Below, in pieces: positions 1 to 8,523 of a DNA stretch of 64,000 nucleotides. Both the position numbers and the translations under genes were made by a program. Location: assembly GCA_041228345.1 (NCBI GenBank), contig CP166131.1, positions 1,977,001 through 2,041,000 of the forward strand, written 5' to 3'. Every line of letters begins with the position of its first letter. Within the stretch, counting starts at the first letter, position 1. The notes beneath the pieces are model-generated. The model did no database searches, had not been told where the DNA came from, and worked only from the letters and a program-made list of their open reading frames with translations. This DNA comes from Alphaproteobacteria bacterium LSUCC0396. GTDB lineage: Bacteria > Pseudomonadota > Alphaproteobacteria > Puniceispirillales > Puniceispirillaceae.

Positions 1-2
1 TA

Positions 3-761
3 TGTCTTGCGGCATGGGCCGACCGTTCGGCAGCGCGCCGGGCGGAGCTGACCGGCAGGTTTAATGTGGCCTATGGGGCGCATCGCCTGATGCAGTTTGA
101 CCTGCATCCAGGGGCTGCAAATCAGCCAATTATTCTGAATATCCATGGTGGGTATTGGCGTGCATTGGACAAGGCCGATATGGATCATCATATGGCAGAT
201 CTTGCCAAAAGCGGGTTTGGGCTGGTGAATATGAATTACCCGCTATGCCCTGAGGTTAGCGTGACCCAGATGATGCAGCATCTTCATGTCGGTATTGACG
301 AGATTATCGGCACTCTGGATGCTGCAGGCCAAGATCAGCCGATCATCATGCTCGGGCATTCGGCGGGCGCGCATATCGCCCTGCATTTGTCACATCACCC
401 GAAATTGCAGGGCAGGCTTGCCGGTATTGCGGCCTTGTCGGGAATATATGAAACCGAGCTGGTTCGAGAATTGGCGGTCAATGACGATGTGCGGCTTAGT
501 AAGGATGAGGCCAGTAACTGGAACTGCCTGACCCATATGCCTGCGGTTGGGCCGGCCTATTATATCGCAGTTGGCGGCGGCGAGCCGTCGGGGTGGATTG
601 ATCAATCATGGATTATGGCAGATGCGTTGCGCCAGCGCGGAGATCAGGTCATGTTTCACGGATGCGGGGGCTTGCATCATTTCAATCTGGTTGATCGTCT
701 TTGCGATGGCAGCGACCATGATGGCGCGCGGCTTCACCGCTGGATGAAAAGCCTCTATTGA
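3..761 (+). CDS. Alpha/beta hydrolase, kynurenine formamidase-like (5' truncated by window)
   Basis: The reading frame is open to the left window edge, so the true start lies outside. A GTG at 66 is only an internal possibility. Counting from that GTG, the protein shows the oxyanion-hole motif HGGYW (27-31) and the nucleophile elbow GHSAGAH with Ser99. A late His (GLHHF) near residue 205 could complete the triad. This arrangement is typical of the arylformamidase/carboxylesterase branch of alpha/beta hydrolases. No tryptophan-degradation neighbours are visible, so the substrate is open. It converges on the next gene with a 29 nt gap. Fold assignment is confident, function is not. Confidence 0.85.
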   Translation, partial: CLAAWADRSAARRAELTGRFNVAYGAHRLMQFDLHPGAANQPIILNIHGGYWRALDKADMDHHMADLAKSGFGLVNMNYPLCPEVSVTQMMQHLHVGIDEIIGTLDAAGQDQPIIMLGHSAGAHIALHLSHHPKLQGRLAGIAALSGIYETELVRELAVNDDVRLSKDEASNWNCLTHMPAVGPAYYIAVGGGEPSGWIDQSWIMADALRQRGDQVMFHGCGGLHHFNLVDRLCDGSDHDGARLHRWMKSLY

Positions 762-790
762 GACCAACAATCTTGGTCAACGGGGGTCAA

Positions 791-1864
791 TCAGGCGGTT
801 TTGCCAAGATAGCGTGACAGAATATCAGCGCCAAGCATGGCAACGAGTTGCGCTTGACCACCGACCGATGCCGCATTGTCAGCTGACGCATTACCATCTA
901 GGTGGCGTTTTAGAACGCCTTGCAGGATTGCGGCGAAACGGAAACATTGAAAGGCAATCAACGCCTCCCAATTTGCCGGACGATCAAGCCCAGTTTTTGC
1001 GCAGAAGGCGCTGACCAATTGCGCCTCATCAGGTATGCCAAGGCCGGTCCGGTTGATACCACCAAGCCCGCCAATCGGCCAGTCAGACTGCATCCGCAGC
1101 ATTGCACACCAATAGCTAAGATCAATAAAGGCGGGCCCCAGCGTGCTAAGTTCCCAATCAATCAGCGCGGCAATTTCGGTGCGATTGCGGATCAGCAGAT
1201 TATCTAGCCGGAAATCGCCATGGATAATGCAAAATCCGGGCATATCCCCGTCGAGACAGGCGGGCAATTCGGTAATCAGAAATTCCATTGCGGCGATCGT
1301 TTCGGTTTCGCTGGCACGATATTGGCGTGTCCATGTGGCGAATTGGCGGTCGATATAGCCGGTTGGTTTCCCATAGCCTTCCAGCCCTTGCGCAATCGGA
1401 TCAATCGCGGCGAGTGCGGCAAGCACGTCAATTTTGGCATAAAACAGGGCGCCGCGGTCACCGGCACTATAGCTGGCTAATGCCGGATCAAACAGCGTTT
1501 CGCCATCAACTTCGCGCATGACAAAAAATTTCATACCGACCACATCTGGATCATCGCAGACGGCAATCATATCGGGTACGGGCACCGGGCTTTTCCCCAA
1601 TGCCTTCATTACGCGATATTCACGGTCAACGGCATGGGCTGATTTCAGCAGCAATCCGGCGGGCTGGGTACGCAGCACAAAGCGGCCATCCGCGCCGCCA
1701 AGATCGGTTTGCAGCCGGTAGGTTGGGTTCGACTGGCCAGTGGAAAATTTATCCAAAGATAACGGCACGCCGATATCAGGTGCAGCGTCTCTCAGCCATG
1801 CAACGAGAGGCTTATAGAAAGACGGGTCACGCGCGGTATTGGGGCCGTTTTCAGGATTGGTCAT
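791..1864 (-). CDS. APH-like phosphotransferase (ACAD10/11-type kinase domain)
   Basis: This is a 357 aa protein of the aminoglycoside-phosphotransferase/choline-kinase fold. The catalytic loop HGDFRLDN (215-222) and the metal-binding IDWE (235-238) are both present. The frame is open 51 codons further upstream. ATG 1864 is preferred because the extension is low-complexity and the family normally begins about 30 residues before the glycine-rich loop (FSTGQSNPTY). In many alphaproteobacteria such proteins sit beside acyl-CoA dehydrogenases and resemble the N-terminal kinase domain of ACAD10/11, which phosphorylates 4-hydroxyacyl-CoAs. The divergent SDR, acyl-CoA dehydrogenase and ligase genes fit a hydroxy-fatty-acid role, but that is inference. 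Confidence 0.85.
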   Translation of the reverse strand: MTNPENGPNTARDPSFYKPLVAWLRDAAPDIGVPLSLDKFSTGQSNPTYRLQTDLGGADGRFVLRTQPAGLLLKSAHAVDREYRVMKALGKSPVPVPDMIAVCDDPDVVGMKFFVMREVDGETLFDPALASYSAGDRGALFYAKIDVLAALAAIDPIAQGLEGYGKPTGYIDRQFATWTRQYRASETETIAAMEFLITELPACLDGDMPGFCIIHGDFRLDNLLIRNRTEIAALIDWELSTLGPAFIDLSYWCAMLRMQSDWPIGGLGGINRTGLGIPDEAQLVSAFCAKTGLDRPANWEALIAFQCFRFAAILQGVLKRHLDGNASADNAASVGGQAQLVAMLGADILSRYLGKTA

Positions 1865-2080
1865 GTTCTGGCTCGGGCTCAAAAGTAACGGAGTTGATAA
1901 TAAACTGCCGATAGAATCACATGATGGCAGAGAAGATTGTTTTGACCATATTGGCTCAGCTAGCGTAAGTTTACTAGGCTGTTTCAGGCAATGGCGAAAA
2001 AAAGACACCACCTTCAATGACCGTTATTCAGACAAGCATAAATGAGGTCAAACCTGAACTATTGACCTTGGAGAGATAAG

Positions 2081-2815
2081 ATGACCGGACAGCTCGACGG
2101 CAAAAGGATTTTAGTTACCGGCGCGGCGCGCGGGCTTGGGGCGGCTTTTTGTCAGACGATTGCCAAGGCTGGTGGAAGCGTGCTTGCACTCGGCCGTGAT
2201 GCAGGGGCATTGGCGGCAATGATCAAGGGCCTTCCCGGTGACGGGCATGATATTGTGGTTGCTGATGTCGCGAAATCTGGACATCTATCTGGGCATCTCG
2301 CGGGTCAGCAATTTGACGGGCTGGTCAATAATGCCGGCATTGCCATGACCTCGGCGTTGCATGAAAGCGATGAAGATGAAGTCCGGCGTTTGATTGACAC
2401 CAATTTACTTGGCAGCCTATGGATATTACAGGCATCGGTTCCTGCACTAAAGGCGGCTGGCGGCGGTGTGATCGTTAATATAGCCTCGGTTTTAGGTCAC
2501 CGGCCTTTGCCGCATACTGGTATTTACGCGATGAGCAAGGCAGCCATCATTCAGATGACACGCGCGGCTGCATTGGAGCTGGCGCATGACAATATTCGGG
2601 TTAATGCGCTGGCGCCGGGCTATGTGGTTACTGATTTAAATCGTGACTTTCTATCAAGCGACGCCGGTGTAAAGCTGCAAAAACGCACTGCGCTTCGCCG
2701 GTTTGCATCCCCTGCCGAGTTGATGCCGGCGCTGCTTTTTCTGTTGGATCCGGCGAATAGCTATATGACCGGTGAGACCCTGACCATTGATGGCGGGATG
2801 AGTGCCAGTTTATAA
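2081..2815 (+). CDS. SDR family oxidoreductase
   Basis: This 244 aa classical short-chain dehydrogenase/reductase has the nucleotide-binding TGAARGLG (13-20), NNAG (83-86), catalytic Ser136 and the YAMSK pair Tyr149/Lys153. It ends in the usual MTGETLTIDGG motif. A GGAGA ribosome-binding site lies 6 nt before the ATG. It is the first gene of a three-gene rightward run with an acyl-CoA dehydrogenase (36 nt gap) and an acyl-CoA ligase (26 nt gap). A role as a 3-hydroxyacyl-CoA or alcohol dehydrogenase in fatty-acid breakdown is therefore likely. The exact substrate cannot be read from sequence. Confidence 0.9.
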   Translation: MTGQLDGKRILVTGAARGLGAAFCQTIAKAGGSVLALGRDAGALAAMIKGLPGDGHDIVVADVAKSGHLSGHLAGQQFDGLVNNAGIAMTSALHESDEDEVRRLIDTNLLGSLWILQASVPALKAAGGGVIVNIASVLGHRPLPHTGIYAMSKAAIIQMTRAAALELAHDNIRVNALAPGYVVTDLNRDFLSSDAGVKLQKRTALRRFASPAELMPALLFLLDPANSYMTGETLTIDGGMSASL

Positions 2816-2851
2816 TATTATCGCCAAAAAAAAGAATAGGATTACGCGAAT

Positions 2852-4060
2852 ATGGATTTTTCAATTGATGCCAATTTACAGGCGGACCATGACAAGCTGC
2901 GTGCCTTTGTGCGCGACGAAATCGTGCCGCTAGAGGCTGATCGCAAAAATTATGATGCCTATGGCAATATTGATATGGCGGTGTTGCGGGCGCTTCGCAG
3001 CAAGGTCAAGGATGCTGGTTTATGGGCGCCACAAATCCCGCGTGAGCAGGGCGGGCTTGGTTATGGGCCAACCGGTATGGCGGTATTATATGAGGCAATG
3101 AATTATTCGATTTTCGGGCCGGTCGCCTTTAACTGTGCGGCGCCTGACGATGGCAATATGTATATTTTGAACATGGTTGCAACGCCCGCCCAGAAAGACC
3201 GCTGGTTAACGCCAATCATTAATGGTGATGTGCGGTCATCCTTTGCCATGACCGAGCCTGCACCGGGTGGCGGTTCTGACCCAAGCATGATCCAGACCAC
3301 GGCAAAGCGGGTCAATGGTAAATGGGTGATAAATGGCCGTAAATGGTACATCACCGGCGCGGGTGAGGCAGCGCATTTTATCCTGATGGCAAAGACCGGC
3401 GATGGTGCCCGTGACGGGTTAACGGCCTTTCTGTTTCATCGTGATGATCCGGGCTGGCGCATTCAGCGCCGCATCGGCATCATGGGGCCCGAAGAACATG
3501 GTGGGCATTGTGAATTGGTGTTTGACGGTATGGAACTGGATGATGAAAGGGTGCTCATGGGCGAGGGCAAAGGCTTGAAAGTCACCCAGATCCGGCTGGG
3601 GCTAGCAAGGTTGACACATTGTATGCGCTGGCTGGGACTGGCAAAACGTGCGGTTGATATTGCCGCCGATTATGCCAGCAACCGCAGCGGTTTTGGCGTC
3701 AAGCTGATCGACCGCGAATCAATTCAGATGAAACTTGGTCAGGCGGCGATGGATATCGAGATTGGCCGGGTGATGGTAATGCGTGCTGCATGGCGGATCG
3801 AGCAGGGATCGAAGGCTCGTCAGGATATTTCAATCGCAAAAATTCACGTCTCGCAATTATTAAACCGTGTCACGAGTGATGCCATCCAGATTTGTGGTGC
3901 GCGTGGCTATTCCACCGACACGGTATTAGAGTGGATTTATCGTTATGGTCGGCAGGCGCTGCTGGTTGATGGCGCGACCGAAGTGCATCAGATGGTTATC
4001 AGCCGGTTTCTACAACAGTCCGGTGATGATTTCTGGGGCTGGGGTGTTGGCCATGATTAA
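2852..4060 (+). CDS. Acyl-CoA dehydrogenase
   Basis: This 402 aa protein has normal length for the FAD-dependent acyl-CoA dehydrogenase family, which introduces the alpha,beta double bond in acyl-CoA beta-oxidation and passes electrons to ETF. The flavin-binding signature MTEPAPGGGSDPS is near residue 131. The C-terminal helical domain carries the ICGARGYSTDT and YGRQALLVDGATEVHQ blocks. The latter resembles the ACAD10/11 branch, which matches the APH-like kinase encoded divergently. It lies between an SDR and an acyl-CoA ligase gene, probably in one operon. Confidence 0.9.
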   Translation: MDFSIDANLQADHDKLRAFVRDEIVPLEADRKNYDAYGNIDMAVLRALRSKVKDAGLWAPQIPREQGGLGYGPTGMAVLYEAMNYSIFGPVAFNCAAPDDGNMYILNMVATPAQKDRWLTPIINGDVRSSFAMTEPAPGGGSDPSMIQTTAKRVNGKWVINGRKWYITGAGEAAHFILMAKTGDGARDGLTAFLFHRDDPGWRIQRRIGIMGPEEHGGHCELVFDGMELDDERVLMGEGKGLKVTQIRLGLARLTHCMRWLGLAKRAVDIAADYASNRSGFGVKLIDRESIQMKLGQAAMDIEIGRVMVMRAAWRIEQGSKARQDISIAKIHVSQLLNRVTSDAIQICGARGYSTDTVLEWIYRYGRQALLVDGATEVHQMVISRFLQQSGDDFWGWGVGHD

Positions 4061-4086
4061 TGTGAACCCGGGGGGGAGTTTGAGGT

Positions 4087-5724
4087 ATGTCTGAAGGATC
4101 ACTATTCGCCGCGCTAGATATGCAAGGGGCTGATATGCAGCCGCTATCGCCGGTGCATTTTATCCAGCGCGTTGCCTATGTTTTTTCGACAAAAACGGCG
4201 ATTGCCTATGGCGCACGGCGGATCACCTATGGCGAATTTGGCCAACGCTGTAAAAAGCTGGCGGCGGCACTCATCGGGTCGGGGATTAAACCGCAAACTA
4301 CGGTTTCAGTACTATGCCCAAATGTGCCGGAAATGCTAGAGCTGCATTTCGCTGTACCGATGACGGGTGCCGTTCTGAACACCATCAACACCCGCCTTGA
4401 CGCCAAGACAATTGCCACAATTCTTGATCATGGCGAAAGCCAGATGCTGTTTGTTGACCGTGAATATGCCGATGTCGCCGAGGCAGCATTATCGCTTTGT
4501 GGCCGCAAAATCAGGGTGATTGGCATCGACGATCCGGCAATCGAGGCTGGCCGTATGATCGGTGACACGGATTATGAGAGCTTTTTGGCAAGTGGGCTGG
4601 AGACAACGCCGCTGTTCGATTTGCAAGATGAAACGATGCCAATTTCGCTCAGCTATACCTCGGGCACGACCGGCAACCCAAAAGGCGTGGTTTACTCGCA
4701 CCGGGGCGCGGCGTTGAATGCGCTTGGTAATGTTCTGGCGATGGGGCTCAGCACCAGCAGCACCTATCTTTGGACGTTGCCGCTGTTTCATTGCAATGGC
4801 TGGACGCATCCGTGGGCGGTAACGGCCGTTGGCGGCACGCATGTTTGCCTTCGCGCGATCGATCCGGCCGAGGTTTTTCGTCTGATCGAGGCCGAAAATG
4901 TAACGCATATGGCGGCCGCGCCGATTGTGTTGTCGCTGTTGATCCATGCACCCGATGAGGCAAAGCCAAAGACCGCAAAAGAGGTGCCGGTGCAGGTTGC
5001 CACAGGTGGTGCCGCACCGCCTAGCAAGGTCATTGATGATATGGAAACCATGGGGTTTAAAATCACCCATCTATATGGGTTGACCGAATCCTATGGGCCA
5101 TCACTGATTTGCGAAATGCAGGCCGATTGGGAGGAGATGACGCTTGCTGCCCGTGCCCAGAAAATGGCGCGTCAAGGGGTGCCGCACGTTCTGGCTGGCG
5201 ATTATCAGGTCGTTGATCCACAAACCATGCAACCGGTTCCCGCCGATGGGAAAACCATTGGTGAAATTATGCTTCGCGGCAATACCGTTATGAAGGGGTA
5301 TCTGAAGAATCCCGAAGATACGGCAAAGGCGTCGGCAGGTGGCTGGTTTCACAGTGGCGATCTGGCGGTACTGCATCCAGATGGCTATGCCGAGGTAAAA
5401 GACCGGTCAAAAGATATCATCATTTCCGGCGGTGAGAATATTTCCAGCCTTGAGGTTGAAGAGGCGCTTTATCAGCATCCCGATATTATGGAAGCGGCCG
5501 TCGTTGCCCGCCCTGATGATAAATGGGGCGAGACACCATGTGCCTTTATCACGCTAAAGCCGGGTGCAGCCGAGCCGGATATGGACTCGCTGCGGGCCTT
5601 TTGTCGCCAGCATCTGGCGAGCTATAAATTGCCAAGCCATTTTGTGTTTTCTGCCCTGCCGAAAACCCAGACAGGTAAAATCCAGAAAACGGTGCTTCGC
5701 GAGCAGGCCAAGGCGGTCAAATAA
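4087..5724 (+). CDS. Acyl-CoA synthetase (AMP-binding)
   Basis: This 545 aa ANL-superfamily ligase activates a carboxylic acid via an acyl-adenylate. The P-loop TSGTTGNPKG is at 191-200, the A5 block YGLTESYGP near 329, and GWFHSGDLA plus the hinge DRSKD follow. The C-terminal catalytic lysine lies in KTQTGKIQKT near the end. Length and motifs fit medium/long-chain fatty-acyl-CoA synthetases and the DmdB-like MMPA-CoA ligases. No other DMSP genes are nearby, so a general fatty-acid role is the safer call. It is the last gene of the SDR-ACAD-ligase run and converges on the ThDP enzyme gene. Confidence 0.9.
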   Translation: MSEGSLFAALDMQGADMQPLSPVHFIQRVAYVFSTKTAIAYGARRITYGEFGQRCKKLAAALIGSGIKPQTTVSVLCPNVPEMLELHFAVPMTGAVLNTINTRLDAKTIATILDHGESQMLFVDREYADVAEAALSLCGRKIRVIGIDDPAIEAGRMIGDTDYESFLASGLETTPLFDLQDETMPISLSYTSGTTGNPKGVVYSHRGAALNALGNVLAMGLSTSSTYLWTLPLFHCNGWTHPWAVTAVGGTHVCLRAIDPAEVFRLIEAENVTHMAAAPIVLSLLIHAPDEAKPKTAKEVPVQVATGGAAPPSKVIDDMETMGFKITHLYGLTESYGPSLICEMQADWEEMTLAARAQKMARQGVPHVLAGDYQVVDPQTMQPVPADGKTIGEIMLRGNTVMKGYLKNPEDTAKASAGGWFHSGDLAVLHPDGYAEVKDRSKDIIISGGENISSLEVEEALYQHPDIMEAAVVARPDDKWGETPCAFITLKPGAAEPDMDSLRAFCRQHLASYKLPSHFVFSALPKTQTGKIQKTVLREQAKAVK

Positions 5725-5799
5725 GTGCCTGTTATATGTGGGCAATGATCACCGCGCGATCATCCGCAGTGACATGATCTATGCTGCTGGGGGGCGCGC

Positions 5800-7602
5800 C
5801 TATTTGGGAATATAGCGCTCGCCAATTGCAGGCTTGTTAACGCCAAGGCCGGGAATTTCCCAGACGCCAGCACCGGGTGGGTTTAAATCGCCACTGATAT
5901 TGGCATCAATTAAATAGGGGCGGTTGCTTTTGATACCCGCCAGAATGGCGTCGCCTAGATCGCCTGGGCGGTCAATGCTAACCCCCTCAACGCCGGCCGC
6001 GCGAGCCATCGCCGCAAAATCGGGGTTATAGGGAAGGCCGGTATCCGGGTGATGGAAATCTGTTGCTAGCTCGCGGCTGTCAAGATAACCCCGTTGCAGA
6101 CCGCGGATTGACCCATAGGCGTAATTGTTCCAGACCACCCAGACAACCGGAATATTATACTCGACCGCAGTTCCCAGAACATTGGCGTGCATAAAGAAGG
6201 CACCATCACCGCAAACTGAAACACATGGCCGGTCAGGGGCGGCAAGTTTGGCCCCCATTACACCGGCGACACCAAATCCCATGGGGCCAAATCCCATTGA
6301 TCCGATCAATGAGTCCGGGCGGGTTGGGTTACAAAATTGCAACAGCCAATTGTGATGCACGCCGATATCGCTGACCAGAATTGCATCCTCAGGCAGTGCC
6401 TTATCAATCTCGACCGCGGCGCGTTGCGGGTTAATCGGGCTGCTATCATCAACAAACCCCGGAGCAACAAACGCGTTCCATTCGGCGCGATAACCATCAA
6501 TTGCGGCCAGCCATTTGCGGCTTGCTGGTGTTGGCTCACTGCTATGGCCGCGCCGGTCAAGCTCTGCCAGAACCTGTCGCAAAAAGGTACGGACATCCGC
6601 CATCAGCCCCAACGCAACTGGATAGTTTCGGCCGATTTCTTCTGGATCAATGTCAACATGGATCAAGCGTGTGGGCGGAATCGTGAATGAATAGCCCGGA
6701 ATCCACGAACTGGATGTACGATCATCAAACCTGACACCAAGCGCAAGCAGAACATCGGCTTGCCGGCAGGCATGATTAGATTGATAAGTGCCGCCACGCT
6801 GGACAAGGCCAAGGGATAGGGGGTGTTGAACCGGAATTGCGCCAAGCCCACTTGCCGATGATGCTACCGGTATCTGCAAGCGTTCGGCTAGCGCCAGCAA
6901 TTCATCAGCGGCGCCGCCATAGCGCACGCCCTGCCCCACGACAATTACCGGCTTTTCTGCCGACAGCAGCATATCAACTGCCGTGACCACGCCATCAGGA
7001 TCAGCCCCGCAACGTGATGAAATATTCGCTGACCATGCTGCCGGATCAGGGGTTTCACTGGCAGCAGCCTCCTTGAAGATATCGAAAGGAACGTCGAGAA
7101 CGACCGGGCCGGGTCGACCTGTTGTCATGGTTTTCCACGCCTGACGCATCATTAGCGGCACTTGTTCGCCGCGGGTGGGCTGATAGACGCGTTTGCAATA
7201 GGCCTGAACCGTTGACGGGAAATCGGCTTGATAATGGCGATAGGTTTCTTGAAATGCACCTCGATTAAACTGGCTCGTTGGCACATTTCCGGTGATCGCA
7301 AGGAACGGAACCGAGTCAAAAAAAGCATTGCCAAGGCTGATTGGCAGATTTGCCGATCCCGGGCCGCATGAGGTAAAGGTCGCAGTTGGCTGACCAGACA
7401 CGCGGTAATAGACATCTGCCATGAAACCCGCGACACTTTCATGATGCACCGAGATTGTGCCGATATCATCTTGGCGTTCATGCATGGCATCGATCAGACC
7501 AATGTTGCCATGGCCGCACAGGCCAAAAACATAAGGCACTTTTTCCTTGATCAAATAATCAATGATAACCTGTCCGCCATTCAACTCATTTGTATCTGAC
7601 AC
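5800..7602 (-). CDS. Thiamine-diphosphate-dependent enzyme, acetolactate-synthase-like
   Basis: This 600 aa three-domain ThDP enzyme has the catalytic Glu55 in HHESVAG, the central domain, and the ThDP/Mg motif GDG (465-467) ending in NN (492-493). GTG 7602 is chosen as start because GGGGGA lies 7 nt upstream and the longer frame would run into the GntR gene. The retained Glu argues against glyoxylate carboligase, which lacks it. True acetolactate synthase normally has an adjacent small subunit, and none is present. A lyase, decarboxylase or carboligase acting on a 2-oxo or 2-hydroxy acid is likely. Its neighbours (GntR/FCD regulator, D-2-hydroxyacid dehydrogenase) hint at hydroxyacid catabolism. 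Confidence 0.85.
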   Translation of the reverse strand: MSDTNELNGGQVIIDYLIKEKVPYVFGLCGHGNIGLIDAMHERQDDIGTISVHHESVAGFMADVYYRVSGQPTATFTSCGPGSANLPISLGNAFFDSVPFLAITGNVPTSQFNRGAFQETYRHYQADFPSTVQAYCKRVYQPTRGEQVPLMMRQAWKTMTTGRPGPVVLDVPFDIFKEAAASETPDPAAWSANISSRCGADPDGVVTAVDMLLSAEKPVIVVGQGVRYGGAADELLALAERLQIPVASSASGLGAIPVQHPLSLGLVQRGGTYQSNHACRQADVLLALGVRFDDRTSSSWIPGYSFTIPPTRLIHVDIDPEEIGRNYPVALGLMADVRTFLRQVLAELDRRGHSSEPTPASRKWLAAIDGYRAEWNAFVAPGFVDDSSPINPQRAAVEIDKALPEDAILVSDIGVHHNWLLQFCNPTRPDSLIGSMGFGPMGFGVAGVMGAKLAAPDRPCVSVCGDGAFFMHANVLGTAVEYNIPVVWVVWNNYAYGSIRGLQRGYLDSRELATDFHHPDTGLPYNPDFAAMARAAGVEGVSIDRPGDLGDAILAGIKSNRPYLIDANISGDLNPPGAGVWEIPGLGVNKPAIGERYIPK

Positions 7603-7797
7603 AGTAAAATCCCCCGACTGCTCACCTGTGATCGATGCGCGTATTGATCGTAAAAATATCTTCGATAGAGCATGGCATAAGCCGAAACGGCTTCCAACAA
7701 AAATGGCTTGAAAAATAGCGTGGGTTTGATCGTTTGTGAGACTGACTAAACTCTTGTCAAGCGGCAGCTTTATGGCCGCAACTGACGCGCCGGTAAT

Positions 7798-7824
7798 CTG
7801 TTTTTGGGCAACCTGTTTTTGGGC
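7798..7824. repeat. Short tandem duplication, 2 copies, period 15
   Basis: The 12-mer CTGTTTTTGGGC occurs at 7798-7809 and again at 7813-7824. It lies just beyond the 3' end of the GntR gene, upstream of the ThDP enzyme gene. It is one of several similar short duplications at gene boundaries in the window. Confidence 0.7.
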
Positions 7825-7831
7825 GTCAAAA

Positions 7832-8494
7832 TTACTCGTCACCCATGATGCTGTTAAAGCTTGAAACAAGGTCATTAAAGCGCACGCCAACAATGGTGAT
7901 ATGCTTTTTCATCGTTTCCATGGCCCGTTCAGCATCGCCATCACGCAGCGCTTGCAGAATAATATCATGTTCGGCCATTGATTCGTCCATCCGCCCCCGC
8001 ACGCGCAGTTGAAGCCGCCGAAACGGACGCAAGCGGTCATGTAGGCGGCGGGCCTCATGGGCAAGAAAGCTATTGCCTGACATCTGGTAAATTCTGCCGT
8101 GAAGGCGGGCATTCACCTCATAGTATTTTTTCGTGTCACCCGCAGCAACGGCGGCGCGGCAGGTTTCATTATCCTTTATCAGCGCGTTGATATCCGCGCT
8201 TGTTGCGCGCCGCGCCGCAAGCCGAATTGCCATACATTCCAGTTCGGCCATCACTTCGAACATCTCAACAAGTTGGCTAAGGCTGGGCGCGCGCACAAAA
8301 GTGCCACGACGCGGCAAATGTTCGGCAAGACCGGACTCGGCTAGGCGTTGCAGCGCCTCGCGGACCGGTGTGCGCGACACGCCGTAAAAGCTGGATAATT
8401 CGGTTTCATCAAGACGCTTGCCATGTCCAAGCTCACCTTCGACAATTCGCTGTTCAAGCGAGTCTCTTATTTTTGCCGACGGTAATTTGTCCAT
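7832..8494 (-). CDS. GntR-family (FadR/FCD) transcriptional regulator
   Basis: This 220 aa protein has an N-terminal winged helix-turn-helix with the GntR signature VSRTPVREALQRL (about 39-51) and the wing PRRGTFV. It is followed by an all-helical FCD ligand-binding domain whose His residues (LHGRIYQ, AEHDIIL) probably bind a metal. FCD regulators usually sense small organic acids. The gene lies 30 nt downstream of the FAD/Fe-S dehydrogenase on the same strand and upstream of the ThDP enzyme. TTGTATAC-type palindromes in the dehydrogenase/aminotransferase divergent promoter are good candidates for its binding site. Confidence 0.93.
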   Translation of the reverse strand: MDKLPSAKIRDSLEQRIVEGELGHGKRLDETELSSFYGVSRTPVREALQRLAESGLAEHLPRRGTFVRAPSLSQLVEMFEVMAELECMAIRLAARRATSADINALIKDNETCRAAVAAGDTKKYYEVNARLHGRIYQMSGNSFLAHEARRLHDRLRPFRRLQLRVRGRMDESMAEHDIILQALRDGDAERAMETMKKHITIVGVRFNDLVSSFNSIMGDE

Positions 8495-8523
8495 CTAGTT
8501 ATGACCCTAGATTTTGGTTAGCT

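Noticed and set aside
762-778. GACCAA/TTGGTC hairpin between convergent genes as a terminator
   Set aside because: The stem is only 6 bp and there is no T-tract on either strand.
5745-5763. ATGATC/GATCAT inverted repeat between the ligase and ThDP genes
   Set aside because: A weak AT-rich stem with no T-tract and no link to a regulator.
5800-7602. Glyoxylate carboligase (gcl)
   Set aside because: Gcl lacks the ThDP-activating Glu, which is present here as Glu55, and no tartronate semialdehyde reductase gene is adjacent.
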